31,205 bases of DNA, taken from positions 1 to 31,205 of IMG/VR virus record IMGVR_UViG_3300042564_003160. One strand, given 5' to 3'. Every line of letters starts with the position of its first letter. The first letter of the stretch is position 1. The notes under the pieces are model-generated. The model did not search any database and had not been told where the DNA came from. It worked only from the letters and a program-made list of their open reading frames with translations. The DNA is from a virus. Both the position numbers and the translations under genes were made by a program. This document shows, piece after piece, positions 1-6,828 of this stretch.

Positions 1-1
1 G

Positions 2-409
2 AAGGCAGAAGTCCGTAAACTGTATGACATTATTGCTGAGAAAGATCAGAAATTGCGTAAAGCAATCGACATCACCCGTACTGCAAAGACCGTGGTGGAG
101 TCAAAAGAACGTGAACTGCGTATGATCAAAGAATCCAATGAGCGTGAAAGCACAATGGATGAATTGCTACGTCCCTTAAACCGGGAAAAGCAAGAAGTCA
201 TGCGTAATTTACTCGAAAGCGTTCAAACACCCCGTTTGAAAAACGCTTTTGAAAAGTATCTACCAGCAGTGTTGGAAGATAGATCTGCAAAAGCCCGTAA
301 AGTAATTGCAGAATCTGTCACCTCAGTAACTGGTGATAAAACTACTGTTCCCAGTGTGTCGGAAGATCGCAGCAACGTGATTGACCTCAAGCGCCTGGCA
401 GGTCTTTAA
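2..409 (+). CDS. Prohead core scaffolding protein, gp22-like (3' part)
   Basis: The reading frame is open from the first bases of the window, so this is the C-terminal part (about 135 residues) of a longer protein; an internal TTG at 53 is not the real start. The visible part is highly charged and predicted helical or coiled-coil (runs of K/R/E, such as ESKERELRMIKESNERES), and ends in the short basic-hydrophobic tail DLKRLAGL. In T4-like phages the gene directly before the major capsid gene is the scaffold gp22, which forms the core around which gp23 assembles and is then degraded by the prohead protease. The capsid gene follows 19 bases later with a good Shine-Dalgarno, so the two are probably co-transcribed. 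Identification rests on position, composition and tail. No full-length comparison is possible because the N-terminus lies outside the window. Confidence 0.72.
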   Translation, partial: KAEVRKLYDIIAEKDQKLRKAIDITRTAKTVVESKERELRMIKESNERESTMDELLRPLNREKQEVMRNLLESVQTPRLKNAFEKYLPAVLEDRSAKARKVIAESVTSVTGDKTTVPSVSEDRSNVIDLKRLAGL

Positions 410-428
410 TCTTAACAAGGAGACTTAA

Positions 429-1625
429 ATGTCACAAGAACTATTAGAAAGTCGTTGGGGCGAAACCAAAGAGGCACTGTTAGAAGGTCTTAATGGAACT
501 CGACGCAATAGCATGAACGTAATCCTCGAGAATACTCGTCGCTATTTGAAAGAGAATGCAAGCGCAGGTTCAACTGCTGCTGGTAACATTGCCACACTTA
601 ACCGTGTTATTCTGCCTGTTATCCGTCGTGTTATGCCTACCGTTATTGCTAACGAGTTGGTTGGCGTTCAGCCCATGACTGGTCCAGTTGGTCAAATCCA
701 CACCCTGCGTGTGCGTTATGCCCAGAGTTTGACAGATACTTCCGCAGCCGCTACTTCTGTAACAGCTGGTGAAGAAGCATTGAGCCCATTCAAAATTGCT
801 CAAGCATATTCTACTGTGCCACAAAACACAGCAACTGCTACCAACTACACTGGTAACAACACAGCTACCATGGAAGGTACTGGCGGTAAGCAAATTAGCG
901 TTCAGATCCTGAAACAAGCCGTTGAAGCTCGCACACGTAAGTTGCAAGCTCGCTGGACATTTGAATCTGCACAAGACGCACAAGCCATGCATGGTATTGA
1001 CGTTGAAGCAGAAATCATGGCAGCATTGGCTCAAGAGATTACAGCTGAAATCGACCAAGAGATTCTCTTGAGCTTGCGTTCACTGGCAGCTACTGAGTTC
1101 ACATACAACCAAGCTACCGTTTCTGGTACAGCAACATTTGTTGGTGACGAACACGCCGCACTGGCTGTGTTGGTTAACCGTGTTGCTAACTTGATTGCTC
1201 AACGCACACGTCGTGGCGCTGGTAACTACGCTGTAGTTAGTTCAGCTGCTTTGACAGTGTTGCAAAGTGCAACTACTTCTGCTTTTGCTCGCACTACAGA
1301 AGGTACATTTGAAGCACCTACCAACACCAAGTTTGTTGGTACATTGAACGGCGCTATGCGTGTGTTTGTTGACAGCTATGCTGCTGACACACAAAGCGTA
1401 TTGGTTGGTTACAAAGGTTCTTCAGAAGCTGACGCACCAGCATTCTACTGCCCATACATTCCTTTGATGAGCAGCGGTGTTGTGCTTGATCCTTCAACAT
1501 TCGAACCAGTCGTGTCATTCATGACACGTTATGGTTACATCGAATTGACCAACACTGCTAGTTCATTCGGCAATGCCGGTGACTACGTTGGTGAGATCGC
1601 AGTTTCCAACTTGTCATTCTCCTAA
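429..1625 (+). CDS. Major capsid protein, gp23-like
   Basis: A 398-aa HK97-fold capsid protein of the T4 gp23 family. The diagnostic stretch is near residues 60-100 (RRVMPTVIANELVGVQPMTG, then GPVGQIHTLRVRYA), and typical later signatures are AFYCPYIPL and SFMTRYGYIEL near the C-terminus. T4 gp23 (521 aa) loses its N-terminal segment to the gp21 protease at an (I/L)-x-E site. Here LKE at residues 40-42 is the best candidate, followed by a small-residue linker (NASAGSTAAG). The protein is shorter than T4 gp23, so it probably lacks much of the surface insertion. The start is supported by AAGGAGA at 417-423, five bases upstream. The gene is followed by a strong intrinsic terminator, as expected for one of the most abundant late mRNAs. 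Family assignment is secure; the cleavage site is inferred. Confidence 0.96.
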   Translation: MSQELLESRWGETKEALLEGLNGTRRNSMNVILENTRRYLKENASAGSTAAGNIATLNRVILPVIRRVMPTVIANELVGVQPMTGPVGQIHTLRVRYAQSLTDTSAAATSVTAGEEALSPFKIAQAYSTVPQNTATATNYTGNNTATMEGTGGKQISVQILKQAVEARTRKLQARWTFESAQDAQAMHGIDVEAEIMAALAQEITAEIDQEILLSLRSLAATEFTYNQATVSGTATFVGDEHAALAVLVNRVANLIAQRTRRGAGNYAVVSSAALTVLQSATTSAFARTTEGTFEAPTNTKFVGTLNGAMRVFVDSYAADTQSVLVGYKGSSEADAPAFYCPYIPLMSSGVVLDPSTFEPVVSFMTRYGYIELTNTASSFGNAGDYVGEIAVSNLSFS

Positions 1626-1657
1626 TCAGAGAAGCCAACCCAGGGATGGGAAGGACG

Positions 1658-1682
1658 AAAAAGCCCCGCAAGGGGCTTTTTT
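1658..1682 (+). terminator. Rho-independent terminator after the capsid gene
   Basis: GCCCC (1663-1667) pairs with GGGGC (1672-1676) around a GCAA tetraloop and is followed by six T. The A-run at 1658-1662 extends the stem, so the element could also work on the other strand. It lies 33 bases after the capsid stop codon and ends 17 bases before the methyltransferase start, insulating the accessory genes from capsid transcription. Confidence 0.93.
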
Positions 1683-1699
1683 GTTGGCTAAGTATTTGC

Positions 1700-2560
1700 A
1701 TGAATGTATGGAACAATTTTTACCAGAATATACGTGATCCCAGTTGGCCAGAATGTGCAACTGAGCACGAATTTTTTAAATTACCCACTTACATACAAAA
1801 TGAAATTTTAACAATATTTAATGGTGCTGAATATTTAAAATTGTCTGAATCACACATAACTGAATTGCCGTTGATTTGGTCCCAGCCTATACATAAAAAT
1901 ACAAATGATTTTTCACTAAAATTTGCAGTAGCCAATGATTTTTTTGTTTACTACAATCAAAACATAGAAGGTGGCGGCACTGGCCATGGGCAAAATTATC
2001 CAAGAGTGTTAAAGTATTTGTACCCTGACAGAGTGTTTGATCATTGCCTGGAATGGGCAGCAGGTCACGGTGCCATTGGTTTTCGATTGTTGGCAGACTC
2101 TGTATGTAAAAAATTACATTTGGTAGATTGTGAACAGCAAGCAATTGACGCATGTGTTAAAACAATCAATAATATGCCAGACAGATTTGCTGACTCTGTT
2201 GCAATAACACAAACAAAAACTCTGTCTAATTTAGACAATAAATTAATGTTTGATTTGGTAGTAGCAAACCCACCTACATATAATTCTATTGTTTGGGGAC
2301 AGCCAATGTACAGTACTGTGTCGTTAAGTGATTGGGACAGAATAAGTTTTGATCAAGACTGGCAAGCCCATCAAGATTTTTTTAAAAACATCAAAAGCCA
2401 TTTAACACCAAATGGCGTAATTTTACTTCAAGAACAAATGCACGGGTCTAGTGTGGTTGAGTTTGAAAAATTTGTAGATGCTAGTGGATTAAAAATAGTT
2501 CGAGCGTTTATAGAAAAATTTGCACTCAGTGTTTGGTACTTAGAGTTAACTCACAAGTAA
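1700..2560 (+). CDS. Class I SAM-dependent methyltransferase
   Basis: A 286-aa protein with a Rossmann-type methyltransferase core in its second half. The glycine-rich SAM loop is CLEWAAGHGAIGF (residues 116-128), the acidic end of strand 2 is LVDC (D143), and the catalytic-type motif IV is NPPTY (190-194), preceded by FDLVVA. An NPP-aromatic motif is typical of enzymes methylating amide or exocyclic nitrogens (HemK/PrmC, RsmC, N6-adenine methylases); here a threonine separates NPP from Y. The substrate is unknown. The frame is open back through the upstream terminator to 1646, but the ATG at 1700 is the sensible start because anything earlier would translate the hairpin. No clear Shine-Dalgarno is present, and only a weak late-like CTAAGTAT lies just before the ATG. 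Codons are visibly AT-richer than in the capsid gene, suggesting separate acquisition. The stop is one base from the convergent gene's stop. Confidence 0.8.
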   Translation: MNVWNNFYQNIRDPSWPECATEHEFFKLPTYIQNEILTIFNGAEYLKLSESHITELPLIWSQPIHKNTNDFSLKFAVANDFFVYYNQNIEGGGTGHGQNYPRVLKYLYPDRVFDHCLEWAAGHGAIGFRLLADSVCKKLHLVDCEQQAIDACVKTINNMPDRFADSVAITQTKTLSNLDNKLMFDLVVANPPTYNSIVWGQPMYSTVSLSDWDRISFDQDWQAHQDFFKNIKSHLTPNGVILLQEQMHGSSVVEFEKFVDASGLKIVRAFIEKFALSVWYLELTHK

Positions 2561-2561
2561 T

Positions 2562-3731
2562 TCAAACTTTAAACCAAGTTAGATACTGTTCTATTTTTTT
2601 TGTAACGCTAGCCCAGTCGCCCATGGCAGGCTGCCGGAATATGCGCACAGTGCTGTACCAGGGGCTTGAGTCTCGATCCAACATCCAACGCCAGTCTGTG
2701 GCAAACCACTGCAACATCAACCAGGTGGGTCGACCCATAGCACCAGCCAAATGTGTAATAGCAGTATCAACAGATATAACCACGTCCATGCAGTTAATCA
2801 GCGCAGCAGTGTCAGCAAAACTCTGTACAGTGCCAGGGTAGCATGTAACTCCGACTGCTGCCAGCGCCTGTGACTCTTCAGGGGTGGCATCAACCTGTAA
2901 GTTGATCCACTCATACTGTGGATTGTTTTTGACCAGTTCAAATATTGTTTCAAAAGGCACACTTTTGTGACGATTTAGCCAGGCATCTCTGCGACCACTC
3001 CATGAAAATCCCACACGCATGCGTTTTTTAGGACCCAGAAGTTTCAACCAAGCAGCAGACTTGTCAGACACGGTGGTGATGTATTGCACTTGTCTAGGTA
3101 AATTGTCCAAAGTAATGCCCAGCACACCGGGCAGACTCATGATAGGAATCCAGTAATCAAAATCTGGCGGTGTATCAGTGTAAGTTCCAATCCAAGAAAT
3201 TATGTCGCTGTTGCCCAGCAATGGAATCAATCCTTTAGTGGTTTGAAATAATACTTGTGCTCCCCCAGCATGCAAATTGTGTAAGAATCTACAAAACTGT
3301 ATGTTGTCACCATGACCTTGCTCGCCTACCACAAGAATAGTTTTATCTTTCAAGTCCTGCCCAGTCCAACGAGGTTGAGAGTGTTGCGGCAAACTGCCAG
3401 CCAAGTGTTCGTATTGCCAACGTGCTTCATAGGCCGGCCAACCGCGAGCATAGTCTCCCATGATCAAATAACTCACGGCCAGGTTAAACTTGGCAGTAAT
3501 ACTAGTAGGGTCAAGTATAATTGCATGTTCTAAAAATGGAATGCCACGACGTGGATGACCACATTCACGTAATACATTGCCATAGTTGTTGAATGCTGCT
3601 GACGAGTCAGGATCGTGACACATGGCCAGCATGTAGCATTTGAGTGCCTGATCTGGGCGGTTTTCACCGCGCAGTCGGTTGCCTTCTTCGATAAGTTTGG
3701 CAGGGTCTATAATTTGTTCAGTTGTGCTCAT
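2562..3731 (-). CDS. TPR protein fused to a GT9/heptosyltransferase-like glycosyltransferase
   Basis: A 389-aa protein from the ATG at 3731; the frame extends 21 codons further upstream, but that would cover the promoter. Residues ~10-105 are tetratricopeptide repeats (A-x-x-Y/N-x-G-N motifs such as AAFNNYGNVL and AKFNLAVSYL). Residues ~130-385 look like a family 9 (LPS heptosyltransferase-type) GT-B enzyme: GEQGHGDNIQFCRFL (136-150), GFSWSGRRDAWLNRH (241-255) and the C-terminal nucleotide-sugar region VISVDTAITHLAGAMGRPTW (318-337). In bacteria this architecture adds sugars to surface glycans or proteins. In a phage it could modify host LPS or a virion protein; that role is inference. It is transcribed against the flanking structural genes from its own sigma70-type promoter, behaving like an independently expressed accessory gene. 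It converges on the methyltransferase with no terminator between them. Confidence 0.86.
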   Translation of the reverse strand: MSTTEQIIDPAKLIEEGNRLRGENRPDQALKCYMLAMCHDPDSSAAFNNYGNVLRECGHPRRGIPFLEHAIILDPTSITAKFNLAVSYLIMGDYARGWPAYEARWQYEHLAGSLPQHSQPRWTGQDLKDKTILVVGEQGHGDNIQFCRFLHNLHAGGAQVLFQTTKGLIPLLGNSDIISWIGTYTDTPPDFDYWIPIMSLPGVLGITLDNLPRQVQYITTVSDKSAAWLKLLGPKKRMRVGFSWSGRRDAWLNRHKSVPFETIFELVKNNPQYEWINLQVDATPEESQALAAVGVTCYPGTVQSFADTAALINCMDVVISVDTAITHLAGAMGRPTWLMLQWFATDWRWMLDRDSSPWYSTVRIFRQPAMGDWASVTKKIEQYLTWFKV

Positions 3732-3765
3732 GGCAATATTTACAATATATACAGTATGGTTTATT

Positions 3766-3794
3766 ATTTTACTACATCCATAAATAAAAGTCAA
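3766..3794 (-). promoter_or_regulatory. Sigma70-type promoter for the TPR-glycosyltransferase gene
   Basis: On the minus strand, TTGACT (3794-3789) is followed by exactly 17 bases and then TAAAAT (3771-3766), a near-consensus -35/-10 pair. The predicted start is near 3760, giving a leader of about 28 bases. No strong Shine-Dalgarno precedes the ATG at 3731. The spacer contains the plus-strand late-promoter core at 3779-3786, so the two promoters physically overlap. Confidence 0.7.
3779..3786 (+). promoter_or_regulatory. T4-type late promoter core, CATAAATA
   Basis: CATAAATA matches the T4 late core TATAAATA at seven of eight positions. By T4 spacing the transcript would start near 3792, immediately at a perfect six-base-pair hairpin (AACGCA 3793-3798, TGCGTT 3803-3808), giving a 5'-terminal stem-loop and a leader of about 83 bases before the structural gene at 3875. 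The Shine-Dalgarno AAGGAG begins at 3861. The leader is GC-richer than its surroundings and could hold further short stems, but I see no known riboswitch. Confidence 0.58.
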
Positions 3795-3874
3795 CGCAAT
3801 TCTGCGTTTTATGCGGTTTAACCCGCCGCGTAGCGACTAGAACTCGCATCGGACTTCTTTAAGGAGAAACAAAA

Positions 3875-4657
3875 ATGGGACGTCCTCTTAAAATACAAAA
3901 AACAAGCACAGGGTCTGGCAATGGCGGCGCAGCCGTCAGTGTGGATCTTGGCTTTCCTAACTTTGGGTCATTGACCGCACCGGTAGTAAACACAGCTGAT
4001 ACACTCAACACTACTGAATATCTAGGTGTTGTGGGCGGTGCAGCACCAACTGATACCCCCTCAGCAACCAATCCCAGAGTTGATGTAACAGTCAATATTT
4101 CCAATCCGTCAGGCACAGGGCTTGGTGTGGCACAAGGTTATATTATCCGCCAAAAAGGTTCTCACAAATATCTAGTTGGTGATGTAACTGGTGTTACCGA
4201 TGGAAGTTTTTTGGTTGGTCAGGCTTATCAAATCGTGTCCGTGGGTACTACTGATTGGACAGCAGCAGGTGCTCCTAGCAACTACGGGGTAGGCACAATT
4301 TTCACAGCAACTTCTGTTGGGGGAGCAGGCAACGGTACTGCCAATTCAGTAGGCGTGTGTGTGCTGGCTGACGATGTTACTCCAGCGGCTGGACTCATGT
4401 CCATTACTTTTACCTTTGGTGATAGTACTGCTACCACAATCAGCAAACTCACCAACAAATTCTTGTTGGACTGGACTGGCGGGTCAACTTATGCACCCAC
4501 TTCGGTTGTTGCAGACAAACGATATGCCACCAACTTCTTCACTGACGAAGGCACAGTGATCAAGTCAGGAACCACAGCCGCTGCCAATACCGGCACTGTG
4601 ACCTCTGGTCAACAAAACTTGTTGGATCTAGCCATTGTGGACAACGTTACTTCTTAA
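3875..4657 (+). CDS. Probable virion structural protein
   Basis: A 260-aa protein rich in G, T, S, A and V, with no membrane segment or catalytic motif. The N-terminus (MGRPLKIQKT) runs into beta-rich sequence. Residues ~120-155 contain a module of the form YQIVSVGTTDW followed by a small linker and GTIFTAT..GNGTA, which I recognise from tail-fibre and adhesin-like virion proteins of many phages. The composition and the position at the head of the fibre cluster suggest a structural or tail-associated role; a specific function cannot be assigned. Translation signals are good (AAGGAG, nine bases before the ATG). A late-type promoter lies upstream and an intrinsic terminator downstream (4675-4705), so it looks like a single-gene late transcript. 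Confidence 0.62.
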   Translation: MGRPLKIQKTSTGSGNGGAAVSVDLGFPNFGSLTAPVVNTADTLNTTEYLGVVGGAAPTDTPSATNPRVDVTVNISNPSGTGLGVAQGYIIRQKGSHKYLVGDVTGVTDGSFLVGQAYQIVSVGTTDWTAAGAPSNYGVGTIFTATSVGGAGNGTANSVGVCVLADDVTPAAGLMSITFTFGDSTATTISKLTNKFLLDWTGGSTYAPTSVVADKRYATNFFTDEGTVIKSGTTAAANTGTVTSGQQNLLDLAIVDNVTS

Positions 4658-4674
4658 TTTGTAACACAACCAAG

Positions 4675-4705
4675 TCCTCCCAGCTACATACTGGGAGGAT
4701 TTTTT
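4675..4705 (+). terminator. Terminator whose 3' arm is the next gene's Shine-Dalgarno
   Basis: TCCTCCCAG (4675-4683) pairs perfectly over nine bases with CTGGGAGGA (4691-4699) around CTACATA, and six T follow directly. The ATG at 4706 starts right after the T-run. The only Shine-Dalgarno for that gene, GGGAGGA (4693-4699), is the right arm of the stem, so read-through transcripts would carry a masked ribosome site. Confidence 0.87.
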
Positions 4706-5293
4706 ATGAGCGCAGCATTTGTATTGGGCAACGGCGTCAGCCGATTAAGTGTGGACTTGGATCAGTTAAAACCGCATGGACGAATCTACGGATGTAATGC
4801 CTTGTACAGAGAGTTTGTTCCGGATGTGTTGATCAGCACAGATCGAGGTATTGCCCAGGAAATACAAAATTCTGGGTACGCACAAAACAACACAATGTAC
4901 ACTAGAAAACCCTTACCTGGACTAGGCGCTCAGACAGTGCCTCAAAGTTATTTTGGATTCAGTTCAGGCCCTATTGCTGTGGGACTAGCAGCTAGGGACA
5001 AGCATCTGGCAGTATATTTGATTGGGTTTGACATGGGTCCGAGTGCCACCAACAAGTTCAACAATGTGTATGCTGACACAGAATTTTACAGAAAAAGTTC
5101 TAGTTTGCCCACATTTACCGGCAATTGGGTGAGACAAATTGTAACTATTTGCAAAGACTTTTCTAACACCAGTTTTCATCGTGTGATGGGAGATACAACT
5201 GCTAGTATTCCAGAGTTAAACAACATTAACAATTTGAGAAATATGCCTATGATAGACTTCCTTGACCGTATAAATAACGCAAAGGACCTTTAA
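4706..5293 (+). CDS. Small GT42/DUF115-like putative glycosyltransferase-fold protein
   Basis: A 195-aa protein. It opens with VLGNGVSR (residues 6-13), a glycine-rich nucleotide-binding-type turn, continues with IYGCNALY (27-34), and has FSSGPIAVGLAA (85-96) followed by VYLIGFDMG (103-111). This order (GNG-S, then a C/R-N-x-x-Y element, then SG..A..A...G...IYLxGxDF) is what I remember of family 42 sialyltransferases and related MAF/DUF115 proteins. Resemblance is limited to these motifs, so the enzyme class is tentative. The neighbouring fibre genes make glycosylation of a virion or host glycan plausible, but nothing here shows it. The start follows a terminator directly and has a masked Shine-Dalgarno. 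The 3' end contains the late promoter of the next gene, and the stop codon touches that gene's ATG. Confidence 0.45.
   Translation: MSAAFVLGNGVSRLSVDLDQLKPHGRIYGCNALYREFVPDVLISTDRGIAQEIQNSGYAQNNTMYTRKPLPGLGAQTVPQSYFGFSSGPIAVGLAARDKHLAVYLIGFDMGPSATNKFNNVYADTEFYRKSSSLPTFTGNWVRQIVTICKDFSNTSFHRVMGDTTASIPELNNINNLRNMPMIDFLDRINNAKDL
5269..5276 (+). promoter_or_regulatory. T4-type late promoter, exact TATAAATA
   Basis: An exact TATAAATA sits inside the last codons of the preceding gene, 17 bases before the ATG at 5294. By T4 spacing transcription starts near 5282, so the Shine-Dalgarno AAAGGA (5281-5286) would lie at the extreme 5' end of the mRNA. This is the presumed main late promoter of the fibre operon. 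Confidence 0.78.
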
Positions 5294-6778
5294 ATGTCAA
5301 CAGTCAAACGAGTCAGTGGCGACTACACCATAGAAACCATAAATGCAGGTGACGTAGTTAATCTCAGTTCACCATTTGTAAACATAGTAGGCAACCTCAC
5401 AGTGACTGGCAATGCTGTGCTGGTGGGCAACATCAACGCTGACAAAATCTTCAACGGTACCACCAGCATTGAAATCCCTGTGACCAATGGCAATGCCAAC
5501 GTCACAATTGGTGGAACAAGCAATGTTGTAGTTTGGGCAACCACAGGTGAGTATGTGACTGGATTACAAAGTGTCACTGGAAACATCATTGGTGGCAATA
5601 TCAACACTGGGGCTCAAGTGGTGGCCACAGGCAACATCACAGGGGCCAATATCAATGTTGCTGGCAACGTATTGATTTCTCGAGATGCCAGTGTAGGGCA
5701 ACCAACCATTCGTTTCACAGACACTGATACCACAGTGACTGACGGACAAGTGCTGGGTGCAGTAGAATGGTTTACCAGTGACGCCACACCAGGTGCAAGA
5801 GTCACAGCCGGAATACATGCAGTAGCGTCTGGCGTACTAGGCAACGCTAACATACAAATTTTAACTTCAACCAATGGTGCTGCTGCCACAGCCAAGGTTG
5901 TAGTGGACAATGTGGGCAACGTGGGCATTGCCAATGCTGCACCCTTGGATACTTTGGCTGTGACTGGAACAATGTACGGTAGTTCTACATTGACTGCTGT
6001 AGGTACTGTAACTGGTGGAAATTTATCCACAGCTGGATTTGTAACAGCCACAGGCAATATTACTGGTGGCAACTTGATCACTGCAGGCAATGTCACGACC
6101 ACAGGCAATGTAACTGGTGGCAATGTCATAAGTGTGGGAGCTGTGAGTGCAGGGGCACTTGGTGTTAGTACCACAGGCAATGTCACTGGTGGCAACGTCA
6201 ACAGCAATGGATTGATTTCAGCCACGGGCAACGTGACTGGCGCTAATATAGTGGCCACTCAAGGCATGTTCACAGGCAATGTGTCAGCCACAGCCAACAC
6301 TGTTACATCAAATCTGCAAGTCACTGGCAACAGTTCGGGCACAGGCATTGGGGTGGAAAATATTGTGTGGCAACCTACCACAGTGGCATTCGACAGCGCA
6401 GTACAGGCCAATGTGGGCACTCTAGGGTTTTTGGTTTTAGGTGGATACACCTACAAATATGAAGCGTATTTGCCCATATTAATAGATGGTGGTGGTGCCA
6501 CTACAACTGGATTTAGCACATATTTTGATGCAGGCATTTGTTATTACACCGTAGAATTTCAAACTGCTCAAACATCCACATTTAACACTGCAACATCTAA
6601 TGTGTCAGGAACTGCGCCAGCCACAGCTTCCATGTCTGGCGCTACCCCTAGAACAGCAAGAATTACAGGCACCATCTACAGTGCTGGCAATGCCAATGTT
6701 GCAATTCAGGCGCAGACCAGTGTAGCAAATATCAACATTCAATCTGGTGCATATTTGTCATACACTAGAATCAGCTAA
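5294..6778 (+). CDS. Tail-fibre-like protein 1 (GNxTGGN repeats, globular C-terminus)
   Basis: A 494-aa protein. Residues ~1-95 form an N-terminal region (MSTVKRVSGDYTIETINAGD...) with VTGN-type strands. Residues ~95-120 and ~235-330 carry the TGN[IV]TGGN[IVLM] solenoid repeat shared with the two larger fibres. Between them, residues ~130-220 form a different module (FTDTDTTVTDGQVLGAVEWF, and later NVGIANAAPLDTLAVTG) of a type common in phage fibres, where a structured domain interrupts the shaft. The last ~140 residues are repeat-free, aromatic and hydrophobic (LGGYTYKYEAYLPILIDGGG), as expected of a terminal knob or receptor-binding/trimerisation domain. This is probably a virion fibre or fibre-associated protein. 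Its late promoter is at 5269. The role is inferred from architecture; the receptor is unknown. Confidence 0.78.
   Translation: MSTVKRVSGDYTIETINAGDVVNLSSPFVNIVGNLTVTGNAVLVGNINADKIFNGTTSIEIPVTNGNANVTIGGTSNVVVWATTGEYVTGLQSVTGNIIGGNINTGAQVVATGNITGANINVAGNVLISRDASVGQPTIRFTDTDTTVTDGQVLGAVEWFTSDATPGARVTAGIHAVASGVLGNANIQILTSTNGAAATAKVVVDNVGNVGIANAAPLDTLAVTGTMYGSSTLTAVGTVTGGNLSTAGFVTATGNITGGNLITAGNVTTTGNVTGGNVISVGAVSAGALGVSTTGNVTGGNVNSNGLISATGNVTGANIVATQGMFTGNVSATANTVTSNLQVTGNSSGTGIGVENIVWQPTTVAFDSAVQANVGTLGFLVLGGYTYKYEAYLPILIDGGGATTTGFSTYFDAGICYYTVEFQTAQTSTFNTATSNVSGTAPATASMSGATPRTARITGTIYSAGNANVAIQAQTSVANINIQSGAYLSYTRIS
5570..6290 (+). repeat. GNxTGGN repeat region of fibre 1
   Basis: An interrupted array coding for TGN[IV]TGGN-type units of about 17 residues (51 bases), with degenerate third codon positions. 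It is the shortest array of the three fibre paralogues. Confidence 0.72.
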
Positions 6779-6790
6779 AAATACAAACAA

Positions 6791-6817
6791 GTCCTTTTGG
6801 TAAATACACCAGAGGAC
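6791..6817 (+). promoter_or_regulatory. Hairpin masking the fibre 2 Shine-Dalgarno, late-promoter core in the loop
   Basis: GTCCT (6791-6795) pairs with AGGAC (6813-6817). The stem continues through T-G and T-A pairs to GG/CC (6799-6800 with 6809-6810). The right arm contains the Shine-Dalgarno AGAGGA (6811-6816) of the gene at 6829. The loop is TAAATACA, and GGTAAATA (6799-6806) matches the T4 late core at six of eight positions. A transcript started there (near 6812) lacks the left arm and would be freely translatable; a read-through transcript from 5282 would be masked. Confidence 0.52.
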
Positions 6818-6828
6818 ATTGTAGATCT

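Noticed and set aside
570-1058. 162-codon minus-strand frame opposite the capsid gene
   Set aside because: Cys/Ser-rich translation with no family resemblance, no start signals, and it sits inside a clearly identified capsid gene.
1646-1699. Earlier ATG start for the methyltransferase
   Set aside because: It would translate the terminator hairpin (GRTKKPRKGLFC). The ATG at 1700 after the terminator gives a normal N-terminus.
3790-3861. Possible riboswitch or tRNA-like element in the GC-richer leader
   Set aside because: Only one clear six-base-pair hairpin is visible; no cloverleaf or known aptamer core could be drawn.
5564-5818. Cys-rich minus-strand frame in fibre 1
   Set aside because: Shadow of the repeat-coding strand without any expression signal.
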